Of a stretch of DNA of 64,000 bases, positions 27,157 through 36,397 are shown piece by piece. The stretch lies in the NCBI GenBank assembly GCA_028688145.1, contig JAQTYU010000010.1, positions 1 to 64,000 on the forward strand, given 5' to 3'. The translations under genes were made by a program, and so were the position numbers. Below the pieces are notes generated by a model. The model had not been told where the DNA came from. It did not search any database and saw nothing but the letters and a program-made list of their open reading frames with translations. Positions within the stretch are counted from its first letter, which is position 1, and each line of letters starts with the position of its first letter. The stretch is from Thiotrichaceae bacterium. Lineage in GTDB: Bacteria; Pseudomonadota; Gammaproteobacteria; Beggiatoales; Beggiatoaceae.

Positions 27157-27657
27157 TTAATGGTAAATTAAATTAGGCGGTGGCTTCAAAATGCCCTGCA
27201 ATTCAAATTTTCCTGAAAACAGTGCGGCTAAATCAATAATCGGCACTGCTAACTCATTATATTTGATGCAAGAAATTGAAAACGGCTGCCAATAACATTG
27301 CGATTCGGGCAATTCACAGGCATCTTCATCGCTGACATAAATCGTGGTGGGAGTGGTCGCCAAGCGCAAACCCGCATAGTGCAAAGGTTCTGTGGGGCTG
27401 AATTGATAAACCCCAATGCCCACCACATCATGGTGCGAATGAATGATTTTTTGTCCCGCCAATAAACTGGGCATGTCGAGCACGGGCAAAATGCGGTCTT
27501 GCATCATCACCACTTCACTACAATAATGGGGCGTAGTCGGTATATCAAATAACATGGGAGAAATAATCACTTGCGACATTTCGTGCAAGCCCACAGCCGC
27601 ATATAATTCCGCGCCAAAATCGAGTAACCATGCCCGCGTTGTTTTTTTATCATCCAT
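27157..27657 (-). CDS. CheW-like domain protein
   Basis: The 166 residues resemble a CheW fold: AELYAAVGLHEMSQVI corresponds to the first strand-helix block, and SEVVMMQDRILPVLDM corresponds to the usual RGxxLPVxDL segment. A second LAVPIIDLAALFSG segment lies near the C-terminus. CheW proteins couple chemoreceptors to the kinase CheA. This one is diverged and stands alone, with no che genes nearby. It is followed within 7 bp by a GspH-type pseudopilin gene, so a role tied to type IV pilus (Chp-like) signalling is possible but is inference. A GGGGA ribosome binding site precedes the ATG. Confidence 0.72.
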   Translation of the reverse strand: MDDKKTTRAWLLDFGAELYAAVGLHEMSQVIISPMLFDIPTTPHYCSEVVMMQDRILPVLDMPSLLAGQKIIHSHHDVVGIGVYQFSPTEPLHYAGLRLATTPTTIYVSDEDACELPESQCYWQPFSISCIKYNELAVPIIDLAALFSGKFELQGILKPPPNLIYH

Positions 27658-27848
27658 ATTTTCCCCAACCTCTGAATAGTTTTTTTAAATATTTAAGATT
27701 TCTACAAGCGGATTCTGCTTTAATTCCTGCACCGCCTTTAAGCCTGCTAAAAATATTCATAAATAGAATGCTCACATAGATAACAGATTCATTTATGAAG
27801 AATTTTAATTTTAGCATCAAACGCAAGTGTTGCCCACGCGCTTTCGTT

Positions 27849-27854
27849 TATAAT
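27849..27854 (+). promoter_or_regulatory. -10-like box upstream of UDP-glucose dehydrogenase
   Basis: A perfect TATAAT lies about 90 bases before the ATG. The nearest TTGCCC (27830-27835) is only 13 bases away, too close for a standard -35. The -10 assignment is therefore tentative. Confidence 0.35.
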
Positions 27855-27943
27855 AGCCCGTTTTAAAATCAGTGCAGTTTATAGCACGACTCCTACTTTT
27901 TTCGGATTTTTATCACTGAAACACACACTCACAGGATACATCA

Positions 27944-29281
27944 ATGCGAATTACCATCTTTGGTTCAGGTTACGTGGGCTTGGTGACAGGCACTTGTCTA
28001 GCAGAAGTCGGCAACTCGGTGATGTGTGTCGATGTTAATGCGGCAAAAATCGCGCAGTTACAGCAAGGTAAAACCCCCATCTACGAACCAGGATTAGAAG
28101 AACTGCTGAACAAGAATCTTGCCGCAGGACGTTTGCAATTTACAACTGATATGCAGCTTGCGGTGGATTTTGGGGAAATTCAGTGTATTGCAGTGGGCAC
28201 GCCGCCTGATGAAGATGGTTCGGCAGATTTGCAATACGTCATCAGCGTTGCACAAACCATCGGGCAATATGCAACTGAATATAAACTGATTATGGATAAA
28301 TCCACCGTTCCTGTGGGCACAGCAGAAAAAGTTCGCCAAGCGGTGCAAGCGGAATTAAATGCACGCGGGGTTTCCTGTGAGTTTGATGTAGTTTCCAATC
28401 CCGAATTTTTGAAAGAAGGCGCGGCAATTGATGATTTTATGCGCCCCGACCGTATTATTGTCGGCACAGACAATGCGCGTCCTTCCGAATTAATGCGTGA
28501 ATTGTACGCGCCGTTCAATCGTAATCATGACAAATTGATTGTGATGGATATTCATTCCGCAGAACTGACCAAATATGCGGCGAATGCAATGCTGGCCACG
28601 AAAATCAGTTTTATGAATGAAATGGCGGCGCTTGCGGAACGTGTCGGCGCGGATATTGAACAAGTGCGGATTGGGATTGGTTCTGACCCGCGCATCGGCT
28701 TTGATTTTATCTATCCCGGTTGTGGTTATGGTGGCTCTTGTTTCCCGAAAGATGTGCAGGCTTTGGAACGCACCGCCAATCAAGTCGGTTTACAAGCACG
28801 AATTTTACAAGCGGTGGAAGCAGTGAATTATCAACAGCGTCACCTGCTTTTCGATAAGATTTACCAACATTTTCGCCAAGATATTCGCGGCAAATGTTTT
28901 GCGATGTGGGGTTTGGCGTTTAAACCGAATACGGATGACATGCGTGAAGCACCGAGTCGGGTGATTTTGGAAGCCTTGTGGGCGCAAGGGGCGCGGGTGC
29001 AGGTTTATGACCCGCAGGCAATGGCAGAAGCGACGCGGCTTTATGGCAAACGCGATGATTTAATTCTGTGTGATACGCCAGAGGCGGCGGTGAAAAATGC
29101 GGACGCGCTGATTATTGTCACCGAATGGCGTTTGTTCTGTAGCCCTGATTTCCCTTATCTAAAGTCACAACTCAAACAGCCCTTAATTTTTGATGGGCGT
29201 AATTTGTATGAACCTCGGAAATTGCAAAAATTAGGGTTTACGTATTATGCGATTGGGCGAGGGGAGCGGTTGCCTGCTTGA
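27944..29281 (+). CDS. ugd: UDP-glucose 6-dehydrogenase
   Basis: This 445-residue cytoplasmic enzyme oxidises UDP-glucose twice with NAD to give UDP-glucuronate, a precursor for capsule, exopolysaccharide or lipid A sugars. The N-terminal Rossmann motif is [17 protein letters not shown]. The substrate segment is [11 protein letters not shown], the central domain has [12 protein letters not shown], and the catalytic cysteine is in [14 protein letters not shown] near residue 265. Length is typical of the family. An AGGA ribosome binding site precedes the ATG. The gene stands alone, with no polysaccharide operon beside it. Confidence 0.95.
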   Translation: MRITIFGSGYVGLVTGTCLAEVGNSVMCVDVNAAKIAQLQQGKTPIYEPGLEELLNKNLAAGRLQFTTDMQLAVDFGEIQCIAVGTPPDEDGSADLQYVISVAQTIGQYATEYKLIMDKSTVPVGTAEKVRQAVQAELNARGVSCEFDVVSNPEFLKEGAAIDDFMRPDRIIVGTDNARPSELMRELYAPFNRNHDKLIVMDIHSAELTKYAANAMLATKISFMNEMAALAERVGADIEQVRIGIGSDPRIGFDFIYPGCGYGGSCFPKDVQALERTANQVGLQARILQAVEAVNYQQRHLLFDKIYQHFRQDIRGKCFAMWGLAFKPNTDDMREAPSRVILEALWAQGARVQVYDPQAMAEATRLYGKRDDLILCDTPEAAVKNADALIIVTEWRLFCSPDFPYLKSQLKQPLIFDGRNLYEPRKLQKLGFTYYAIGRGERLPA

Positions 29282-29349
29282 TTGAGATAGTTTAAGTAGA
29301 AACTCTCGTTCCCACGCGCCTGCGTCAATCTTGAGTTAAGCGTGATTGA

Positions 29350-29440
29350 GAACTGGCAGAGCTACGAGCACTGCCAGTTCTTATATCCCCGTATTATACG
29401 AGAATACGAGTGCGTAGCTTGGGTTGCCTATAGCAACCCA
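29350..29440. repeat. Cluster of three hairpin palindromes downstream of ugd
   Basis: Three stem-loops sit in a row. GAACTGGCAG pairs with CTGCCAGTTC (29350-29380, 10 bp). CGTATT pairs with AATACG (about 29390-29408). TGGGTTGC pairs with GCAACCCA (29420-29440, 8 bp, 5-nt loop). None is followed by a good T-run, so they look like dispersed intergenic palindromes rather than a simple terminator, though the first could still end ugd transcription. Confidence 0.6.
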
Positions 29441-29450
29441 ACGAAAATGC

Positions 29451-29479
29451 GGCTGAACCACCATTTACACAATTAAAAC
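29451..29479 (+). repeat. Dispersed motif GAACCnnnATTyACACAAT, copy 1
   Basis: This copy contains GAACCACCATTTACACAATT. Related copies are at 44377-44402 and, in both orientations, at 49414-49445 and 49486-49510. All are intergenic. Confidence 0.6.
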
Positions 29480-29529
29480 AGATCAATATTCACATCAATA
29501 TTTGAACAATGGGCTAGATAGATTAAAAC

Positions 29530-29720
29530 CCCTCCTGCCAGGATGAACAGTTCAGGAGAACTGCTAAAGATAACCGCTTATTCACTGAAGCCGTTCTATA
29601 CCGTTTTATCGTAGCGGTATTCCTTGGAGAGACTTATCTGAACGTTTTAGATATTTCCGTGTGGTGCACACCCGTTTCACTCGTTGGTCTAAAAAATGGA
29701 GATGAGTTACCCCCTTAAAG
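29530..29720 (+). pseudogene. Decayed IS5-family (IS427-like) transposase fragment
   Basis: One frame reads TAKDNRLFTEAVLYRF and the next frame continues YRSGIPWRDLSERF and FRVVHTRFTRWSK. These match the conserved N-terminal segment of IS5-family transposases (AKDNRxFxEAVLYRxRxGIPWRDLPERFGxxxxVHxRFxRWS). The change of frame near 29604 and a second one near 29693 show that it is broken. The catalytic DDE part is not recognisable downstream, and terminal repeats were not found. Confidence 0.8.
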
Positions 29721-29893
29721 AGAACTTCTTTTGCAAGTTGAAGCAGAGCGATAGCCACTTGATATGACAAACGTTCCGTTCATTTCTTGAGCGGTATTTA
29801 CTGGGCTTCTACTCTCAATTCTTTTGGATTAATATCTCTCTCTTTACTATTTAATGACACTCCCTAACTTGGCAAACGGTTCAACACAATATT

Positions 29894-30199
29894 GTGCTTG
29901 AGAAACAGGATGAAACCTACTGGATAAATGCCATCTTCAAAAGCTTATGGACAAGTTCCAAACAAGCCAATGTGTTGTATATGGATATTTCTAGGGGATA
30001 TTATTATGCATCATCAAAAAATCATCTGTCCTTCAATTTATCTGATCTCAATCCTATCAATCATCCCAGCAACCCTAAGATTTTTTATGTAATAGGTGAA
30101 AACAGGACGATTTATCAAACTGTGGACGGAGGACATACGTTCACAGCATTGCCTAGTTTCACTGCTGGAATATCCAAATTATGCCGCAAACGATTTTGA
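29894..30199 (+). pseudogene. Unrecognised 101-codon ORF, possible BNR-repeat protein remnant
   Basis: The frame begins with GTG and shows the segment YQTVDGGHTFTALPSF, which resembles a BNR/sialidase-type Asp-box (SxDGGxTW). The remainder is unremarkable and low in GC. There is no clear ribosome binding site, no signal peptide and no partner gene. Its position behind a broken transposase suggests a decayed fragment of a larger gene. It could also be non-coding. No function is assigned. Confidence 0.3.
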
Positions 30200-30350
30200 T
30201 TCTGTTATCGCAGTCACCCGCACATACGCTAACCACCATAAGTAATCAGAACACGCCTTTAGTTTTGAAAATAGAATAAGATTGATTTGAGAAATGAAGG
30301 AATGCGGAGCGTTACATCATCACCCGCATTCCGCGCTACGCTGTCCAAGC

Positions 30351-30875
30351 TTAAAACCGCAACACTTCCCCTTCTCGCAACACCGTCACTTCAACCCGCC
30401 GATTTTGTAAACGTCCAACTTCGCTATGATTCGTCGCAATCGGGCGAGTTTCCCCATAACCTTTGGCAATAATGCGTTTCGGCGAAATACCGCGCTGAAT
30501 CAAGGCGGTTCGCAGTTGTTCAGCCCGCTTTTGGGACATTTTTAAATTGAAACGCTCCCCGCCCGTGTTATCGGTGTACACTTCAATCACCGCATTACGA
30601 CGTGGATATTGTTTCAACAGATTGGTAATTTTGTCCACAAAGCCCTCGGCGTTGTCTGCAAAATTTGCCGTTTCATTTTCAAACAAACTGCTATCCCCCA
30701 AAGATAACAAAACCCCGCGCTCTGTTTGCTTACTTTTCATCTGCTCAGTTTTGGCGAAAACTTGCCGAATTTCATTATCCACTGTTGGCGCGCTGACAGG
30801 AGTCGTCACTTGTTGACTACAAGCCACCAGCAATGAAACGCCGCCCAGAAAAAATAACCGAAAAATTGTATGCAT
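30351..30875 (-). CDS. OmpA-family peptidoglycan-binding lipoprotein
   Basis: I choose the ATG at 30875 (174 residues) rather than the upstream one at 30923. It gives a lipoprotein signal peptide, HTIFRLFFLGGVSLLVAC with lipobox LVAC, and has AAGG about 12 bases upstream. The C-terminal OmpA domain shows NAVIEVYTDNTGGERFNLKM, SQKRAEQLRTALIQRGI and the NRRVEVTV end, the motifs that bind diaminopimelate in peptidoglycan. The mature protein should be tethered to the outer membrane and link it to the wall, as in the Pal/YiaD-like group. It stands as a single gene divergent from mrcB. Confidence 0.88.
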   Translation of the reverse strand: MHTIFRLFFLGGVSLLVACSQQVTTPVSAPTVDNEIRQVFAKTEQMKSKQTERGVLLSLGDSSLFENETANFADNAEGFVDKITNLLKQYPRRNAVIEVYTDNTGGERFNLKMSQKRAEQLRTALIQRGISPKRIIAKGYGETRPIATNHSEVGRLQNRRVEVTVLREGEVLRF

Positions 30876-31190
30876 CGTGGATACCTTAAAGTCATCGCTT
30901 GAATCAAAGACAGCCCAAATCACAGCTTAATTCGCTGCGCTCGAATACCGTTAAAAGCCGCTTATTGTAATAGATTCCACCCATAACCGCTAAAGTGCGC
31001 ACAAGCTCAGATCGCTAAGCATGGGTAAGGCTTATAAAAAATCAGCATCGCCAGTAACCTTTTTGTGAAAGATGGTGTATCCTTTGCTAACTAAAGATAA
31101 TACTATCAATAACAAAACAGTCTTACTTAAGCCTTTGCCTAAGTATACGACGTAACTTTTTGTTTTATAAAGATTGAGTGAATTACTGAT

Positions 31191-33548
31191 ATGGTTAGCA
31201 AACGGAAAAAACTACCCACCCGTAGTCGTCAAACACCCGCAAGCTCTGGGCGTTCACCCGCATCACACTCGCGTATTCGTGGCGCATTTCGTTTTTTAGT
31301 CACGAAATGGTGGTTGTTGGTATTGTTGGTTTTAATGATCCCAGTGGGCATTCATATCAGCGTGCTTGATGCACGGGTGCGTGAACAATTTGAAGGCAAA
31401 CGTTGGGAACTTCCAGCCCGTGTCTATGCGCGTCCTTTGGAATTGTATAGCGGCATGGGTATTACGCCTGAAAATTTAACCATTGAATTGAGTGCCTTAG
31501 GCTATCGTGAAAGTGGCGAACTGTATAATCAAGGCGAATTCCAACGCAAAGATAACGAACTTTATATCAAAACCCGTGAATTCAAATTTTGGGACGCGAG
31601 CGAGCCATCGCGCATGGTTCGGGTTCGTTTTCAAGGGGAAACCGTTCAATCTGTCACCGAAGTGCAGACCAATCGTAATCTTGCTTTGGTGCGCTTAGAA
31701 CCAAAAATTATCGGCAAAATTTACCCCAATGACAACGAAGACCGCGTTTTAGTCAGCCTGAAAGAAGTGCCCCAATCTTTGATTAACGCCTTGTTGGCAA
31801 TGGAAGACCGTGGCTTTTTTGAACATTATGGCGTGAGCGTAAAAGGTTTAATCCGCGCCAGCATGGCAAACTTGCAGGCAGGCGAATTGGTGCAGGGTGG
31901 CAGTACCATTACGCAACAGTTGGTGAAAAACTTATTCTTATCGCCTGAACGCACTTTTGACCGCAAAATTAATGAAGCGGCAATGGCTTTGTTGCTGGAA
32001 TGGCATTACAGCAAAGAAGAAATTTTAGAAGCCTATTTAAATGAAATTTATCTCGGACAAGATGGTAATCGTTCGATTCACGGCATGGGTATGGCGGCAT
32101 GGTTTTATTTTAATCGCCCGATTGAAGAATTAAGCCTGTCGGAAACTGCCTTATTAATCAGTTTAGTACGCGCCGCTTCACATTATAATCCGCGCAAACA
32201 TCCTGAACGTGCTTTGTCACGGCGTAATTTAGTGTTGGATTCGATGGTAGCACAAGGTTTTTTAAATTATGAAGAAGCCACCCGCGCCAAAGAAAGCCCT
32301 TTAGGCATCAGTGAAGAATCCACCGACACCGCGTCACCCTATCCCGCCTTTTTGGATTTAGTGCGTCGCCAATTGCGCCAAGATTATCGGGAAGAAGATT
32401 TACGTTCTTCAGGGCTGCAAATTTTCACCACGCTTGATCCGTATTTACAAAATCAAGCGGAACGTTCCATGGCAAACGGCTTGAAAAAGCTGGAAAAATC
32501 CACGGGACGGCGTAATTTACAAGGCGCGATGGTGGTGACGAATACTGAAAGTGGCGAAGTCTTGTCCATCGTGAATGGTAAAAATCCACGCTACGCAGGG
32601 TTTAATCGTCCTTTAGATGCGGTGCGCCAAATCGGTTCGCTGGTGAAACCCTCGATTTATTTGACCGCTTTGCAAAATCAGCGTTATTCGTTGATGTCCG
32701 TCTTGGATGATACGCCTTATGAATGGCGCGACAAATATGGCAAAGTGTGGTCGCCAAACAACTACGATAATCGCTCGCACGGGCGAGTACGTTTACACCG
32801 TGCCTTAGCCAATTCCTACAACTTAGCCACGGTACGGCTGGGCATGGAATTGGGTTTGAGCAAAGTGATTGAAACTTTACGGAAATTGGGGATTGATCGC
32901 GAATTTCCCGTGTTTCCCTCGATGTTGCTCGGCAGCTTGGGCTTAACCCCGTTTGAAGTCACGCAAATGTATCAAACCATTGCCACGGGCGGTTATCGTG
33001 TGCCCTTGCGTTCAATTCGTAACGTATTGACCCACGACGGCAAACCCTTGGAACGTTACGGCTTAAACATCGAAAAACGTTTTGATGCCGCGCCCGTGTT
33101 CTTATTAAACCATGCCTTACAAGAAGCTGTGCGTTTTGGCACAGGGCGACATGTGGCTAAAACTTATTTAGCCGATGATATGATCGTCGCAGGCAAAACA
33201 GGCACAAGTAACGATTTGCGCGACAGTTGGTTTGCAGGCTTTGGCAGCGATATTTTAACCGTCACTTGGCTGGGGCGCGATGACAATAAACCCGTGGGTT
33301 TAAGCGGCGGTTCGGGTGCAATGTATGTTTGGGGCAATTTCGTGCAAGCCGTACGTCCGAAATCACTCGCGCCTGTCCCGCCCGACCATGTGCAATGGCG
33401 TTGGGTGGATTATAATTCTGGGAATGCCGTCAACAAAGGCGGTCCCAATGCGATTAAAATGCCGTTTATCGCTGGCACCGATGGCGAAACTTTGGCAATT
33501 AATCTCAACCCCGTAGAGCAGCAATTGCAGCAACAAGTCGAACAGTGA
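31191..33548 (+). CDS. mrcB: Penicillin-binding protein 1B (bifunctional glycosyltransferase/transpeptidase)
   Basis: This 785-residue inner-membrane enzyme polymerises glycan strands from lipid II and crosslinks them. A basic cytoplasmic tail is followed by one membrane helix near residues 42-62 and a UB2H-like segment. The GT51 domain has EDRGFFEHYGVS near 204 and QGGSTITQQLVKNL near 239. The transpeptidase has SxxK as SLVK near 483, the SYN motif in ANSYNLATV, and KTGT in AGKTGTSN near 668. Length is normal for PBP1b. It is followed after 3 bp by a PilC/GspF-type gene, an uncommon neighbour, so the two may be cotranscribed. Confidence 0.95.
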   Translation: MVSKRKKLPTRSRQTPASSGRSPASHSRIRGAFRFLVTKWWLLVLLVLMIPVGIHISVLDARVREQFEGKRWELPARVYARPLELYSGMGITPENLTIELSALGYRESGELYNQGEFQRKDNELYIKTREFKFWDASEPSRMVRVRFQGETVQSVTEVQTNRNLALVRLEPKIIGKIYPNDNEDRVLVSLKEVPQSLINALLAMEDRGFFEHYGVSVKGLIRASMANLQAGELVQGGSTITQQLVKNLFLSPERTFDRKINEAAMALLLEWHYSKEEILEAYLNEIYLGQDGNRSIHGMGMAAWFYFNRPIEELSLSETALLISLVRAASHYNPRKHPERALSRRNLVLDSMVAQGFLNYEEATRAKESPLGISEESTDTASPYPAFLDLVRRQLRQDYREEDLRSSGLQIFTTLDPYLQNQAERSMANGLKKLEKSTGRRNLQGAMVVTNTESGEVLSIVNGKNPRYAGFNRPLDAVRQIGSLVKPSIYLTALQNQRYSLMSVLDDTPYEWRDKYGKVWSPNNYDNRSHGRVRLHRALANSYNLATVRLGMELGLSKVIETLRKLGIDREFPVFPSMLLGSLGLTPFEVTQMYQTIATGGYRVPLRSIRNVLTHDGKPLERYGLNIEKRFDAAPVFLLNHALQEAVRFGTGRHVAKTYLADDMIVAGKTGTSNDLRDSWFAGFGSDILTVTWLGRDDNKPVGLSGGSGAMYVWGNFVQAVRPKSLAPVPPDHVQWRWVDYNSGNAVNKGGPNAIKMPFIAGTDGETLAINLNPVEQQLQQQVEQ

Positions 33549-33551
33549 GTT

Positions 33552-34754
33552 ATGCGTTATAAATACCGAGCAGTTGATGCACAAGGGCAGGAAATTACGG
33601 GTATTTTGACCACGCAGAGCGAGCGCGAAGCCACCCGCCAACTTCAACGGCGGGGGCTGACGGTGTTAAATCTGAGTTCCTTAGACCAAACTCAAACCAC
33701 CTCTCCCCAAAAAGCCCAAAAACCCAAACGCCGTGATTTACTCGCGGTGCTGCATGAACTTGCCACGCTATTATCCGCTGGAGTTTCGCTGATTGAAGCC
33801 GTGGAATCACTCGCTGCCTCTTCGCATCCCTTGTTTATTACCCAGGCTTTTAATTCTATCGCGGGCAAATTGCGCCAAGGGATTAGTTTTTCGCTGGCGT
33901 TGAAAGAAAGCGGTTTACCCTTGCCGTGGTATTTATTTCAATTGGTGGAAGCGGGCGAACTCACAGGCAAAGTCGATCAAGCTTTGCGTGATGGCGTGGC
34001 GCAATTTGAATATGAAACTCGCGTCAATGATGAAATGCGTAGCGCAATGATTTATCCGACAATTTTGATTGTTTCGGGGATTGGCGCGGTGCTGATGATT
34101 TTTATTATTGTGGTGCCGCGCTTTGCAGGAATTTTGAATAATCGGGGCGCAGACGTGCCATTTTTGGCGCGGGCGGTGTTGAATTCAGGCATGTTTTTGA
34201 ACCATCATTGGCAAATGTTGCTGATTGGCGCGGGCGTGCTGGCGGTGTTTTTAACTTATTTATTCACCCAGCCCAAAATGCGCACCAAACTCAGCGATTT
34301 TAGCCTGCATGTGCCTTTGTTAGGAACGTGGATTATGGAAGCGGAAACTGCGCGCTGGGCTTCGATGCTCAGCACCTTATTAGAAAATAGAGTATCTTTG
34401 TTGCGCGCTTTGGAACTTGCGGGGCAGGCGATTAAATTGCCGAGTTTAAACGTGCGTCTGTCTCAAGTCACTAAAGCGGTGCGTGCTGGCACTAGCCTTT
34501 CTCAAGCCTTGCAAGACAATGACGCGCTGAATCCCACGGGACACAATTTAATTCGGGCGGGCGAGCGGGCGGGTGAATTGGCGCGAATGCTGCGTTCTTT
34601 GGCTAAACTGTTAGAAGAAAGTGGGCGTACTCGCATGAAACGTTTCCTATTGCTGATCGAGCCGTTGGCGATTTTGTTGATTGGGGGCGTGATTGGGGTG
34701 ATTATTACGGGGGTGATTTTGGCAATCACCAGCGTCAATGAAATCAAGTTTTAA
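33552..34754 (+). CDS. Type II secretion / type IV pilus platform protein (GspF/PilC family)
   Basis: This 400-residue inner-membrane protein starts with MRYKYRAVDAQGQEITGIL, the typical GspF beginning. It carries two T2SSF domains of about 120 residues, each with LxxGxSLxxAL (LSAGVSLIEAVESLA; LENRVSLLRALELA) and with GEKxG-like turns (EAGELTGKVDQAL; RAGERAGELARML). Three membrane segments lie near 170-190, 220-240 and 370-395. GspF/PilC proteins form the platform that couples the assembly ATPase to pseudopilus growth. No GspE/PilB ATPase lies beside it. The gene starts 3 bp after mrcB and overlaps the region before the FimV-like gene. Confidence 0.9.
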   Translation: MRYKYRAVDAQGQEITGILTTQSEREATRQLQRRGLTVLNLSSLDQTQTTSPQKAQKPKRRDLLAVLHELATLLSAGVSLIEAVESLAASSHPLFITQAFNSIAGKLRQGISFSLALKESGLPLPWYLFQLVEAGELTGKVDQALRDGVAQFEYETRVNDEMRSAMIYPTILIVSGIGAVLMIFIIVVPRFAGILNNRGADVPFLARAVLNSGMFLNHHWQMLLIGAGVLAVFLTYLFTQPKMRTKLSDFSLHVPLLGTWIMEAETARWASMLSTLLENRVSLLRALELAGQAIKLPSLNVRLSQVTKAVRAGTSLSQALQDNDALNPTGHNLIRAGERAGELARMLRSLAKLLEESGRTRMKRFLLLIEPLAILLIGGVIGVIITGVILAITSVNEIKF

Positions 34755-34782
34755 GCCTGCTCAACCACTTAAGGAGTGTTTT

Positions 34783-35349
34783 ATGCGAATTAAACTTTGG
34801 CAGGGGCTATTACTCGCCCTCTGTTGTCAGGCAAGTCTGGCTGAAATCACCCAACACGGCCCGATTAAAAAAGGCGAATCCTTGGGCAAAATTATCACTT
34901 CATTGTATCCCGCCCAAAAGCTTTCCCGTCCCCAAGTGATGTTGGCGATTTTGCAGGCGAATCCTGAAGCCTTTTCTAATCGTTGCAATTTCAATAGCTT
35001 GAAAGTCGGCGCGACTTTGCAAATTCCTGATGTGGACACGGTTAAAGCATTGAATGAAGCGGAAGCCAGTGCAGAAATTGGGCGGCAAACCGATCAATGG
35101 CAAACTCGCAAGAAAAATCCGCTGACTTGTGCGGAGAGCAAAAAACCTGAAACCGCAACTCCTGCGCCGCGTCAAGAAGTAGCTCCCGTTGCCAGCCCCC
35201 AAAAAAATCCTTTAAATGATGCGGATAGCATGTTGTGGACGGCGATTATTTCGGGCGGTTTATTGTCTTTATTTTTATTGGGTTGGATTACGCGCAAAAC
35301 AGATAATTCCAAAAATGAGCACGCGCCTGATGAAATTAAACCCAGTTAA
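34783..35349 (+). CDS. FimV-like protein with N-terminal LysM-type domain
   Basis: I choose the ATG at 34783 (188 residues) because AAGGAG lies just upstream and it gives a clean signal peptide (IKLWQGLLLALCCQASLA). The mature part begins with a FimV-type LysM segment: GPIKKGESLGKIITSLYP, SRPQVMLAILQANPEAF and LKVGATLQIPD. A Pro/Ala-rich linker and one membrane helix near residues 146-168 follow, then a short cytoplasmic tail. FimV proteins organise type IV pilus and type II secretion complexes at the cell pole and bind peptidoglycan. This one lacks the long C-terminal TPR part of true FimV. It follows the GspF-type gene directly. Confidence 0.78.
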   Translation: MRIKLWQGLLLALCCQASLAEITQHGPIKKGESLGKIITSLYPAQKLSRPQVMLAILQANPEAFSNRCNFNSLKVGATLQIPDVDTVKALNEAEASAEIGRQTDQWQTRKKNPLTCAESKKPETATPAPRQEVAPVASPQKNPLNDADSMLWTAIISGGLLSLFLLGWITRKTDNSKNEHAPDEIKPS

Positions 35350-35356
35350 GGCTGTG

Positions 35357-36154
35357 TTAAACCCGCTTCAAAACCAATTCTAAAACCACTTTGCTTCCAA
35401 AATACGCCAGCATTAACACAAAAAAGCCGACCAAACTCCAACGCACTGCGGTTTTGCCGCGCCAGCCATATTGCCAATGACCATATAGCAGGGCTGAAAA
35501 TACACACCATGCAGCGATGGACAAAATCGTTTTGTGGACTAAATGCTGGGCAAAAATATCTTCTAAGAAAATAAAACCGCTGGCCAAACTGATAGTTAAA
35601 AACATCAGCCCTAAACCCATCATTTGAAATAATAAACTTTCCATGACTTGCAGCGGTGGCAAATGGCGCATCACCCAGCTTAGATTCTTGTGGCGTAATT
35701 GATATTCTTGAATCGCAAGAAAAATCGCTTGCAGCGCGGTGATGCTGAGTAGGCTATAGGCAACAATTGAGAAAAATACGTGAATTTGTACGCCTAAGCC
35801 TTTTTCGGTGTTCAAAATGCGTTCGCTGTGCATCAGTAAATCAATGGCAATCGCCAGTGAGGCAATCGGAAACACCACCAGCAATAGATTTTCCACAGGT
35901 TTTTTAATCAGGGTAATCAATAGCAATAAGGCAATCACCCAAGCGACTAAAGAAGCGGCGTTGGAAATGCCCAAATTTAAACCTGTGGGGGTGAACATCG
36001 ATTGCGATAAAATCACAGCATGACACAGCACGGCAGCCCCGCCCAATCTATATAAAAGTTGGTGCTGTGAAATCATGGTGCGTAGCTGATAAAGCCTTGA
36101 AATCGCTGTACCTAAATAAAATAAAATTGCTGACAGACTTAAGAAAGTATTCAC
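35357..36154 (-). CDS. ypjD: CcsA-like inner membrane protein YpjD
   Basis: This 265-residue protein has about eight predicted membrane segments. It contains the heme-handling-type tract GLGVQIHVFFSIVAYSLLSITAL and a second histidine segment QHLVHKTILSIAAWCVFSALLYGHW. This is the pattern of the CcsA/CcmF/HemX superfamily, member YpjD. Family members are linked to cytochrome c assembly, but the exact role of YpjD is not established. The start is GTG with CAGGGA upstream. It ends 8 bp from the convergent FimV-like gene. Its usual neighbour ffh is not in the window. Confidence 0.82.
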   Translation of the reverse strand: MNTFLSLSAILFYLGTAISRLYQLRTMISQHQLLYRLGGAAVLCHAVILSQSMFTPTGLNLGISNAASLVAWVIALLLLITLIKKPVENLLLVVFPIASLAIAIDLLMHSERILNTEKGLGVQIHVFFSIVAYSLLSITALQAIFLAIQEYQLRHKNLSWVMRHLPPLQVMESLLFQMMGLGLMFLTISLASGFIFLEDIFAQHLVHKTILSIAAWCVFSALLYGHWQYGWRGKTAVRWSLVGFFVLMLAYFGSKVVLELVLKRV

Positions 36155-36198
36155 TACGACAGTTCCCTGATTATTTTGATTTTTTAACTGCGTCCCTT

Positions 36199-36277
36199 AA
36201 AGAAGCCCCCCACCCCCTAAAGGGGGCTAAAGACACTGATTAAATTTTTTGAAGTCCCCTTTAGGGGATTTAGGGGC
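36199..36277. repeat. REP-like palindrome pair between ypjD and sodB
   Basis: Copy A at 36199-36232 contains CCCCCTAAAGGGGG (36213-36226). An inverted relative at 36251-36277 contains CCCCTTTAGGGG. The two halves are in opposite orientation about 20 bp apart. The same unit recurs at 37268-37333 and 51219-51306. Confidence 0.75.
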
Positions 36278-36335
36278 GCAGTTTGGGTTAAAAATATGGT
36301 AGTGCTAAATAGATAATGATTTTTTTAGCTTTTCA

Positions 36336-36354
36336 CCCCCTTTGAAAAAGGGGG
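36336..36354. repeat. CCCCCTTT/AAAGGGGG hairpin downstream of sodB
   Basis: A perfect 8-bp stem with a 3-nt GAA loop lies about 45 bp past the sodB stop on the minus strand. It could slow or end transcription, but it lacks a T-run. It resembles other G/C-run palindromes in the window. Confidence 0.6.
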
Positions 36355-36397
36355 AGGCTAAATGCAGATTTATCCTTACTTAGCACGACCAAAAATA

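Noticed and set aside
36155-36397. Palindromes as intrinsic terminators of ypjD or sodB
   Set aside because: The stems are strong but have no T-run in the relevant direction, and the same units occur before genes, so they are better called dispersed repeats.
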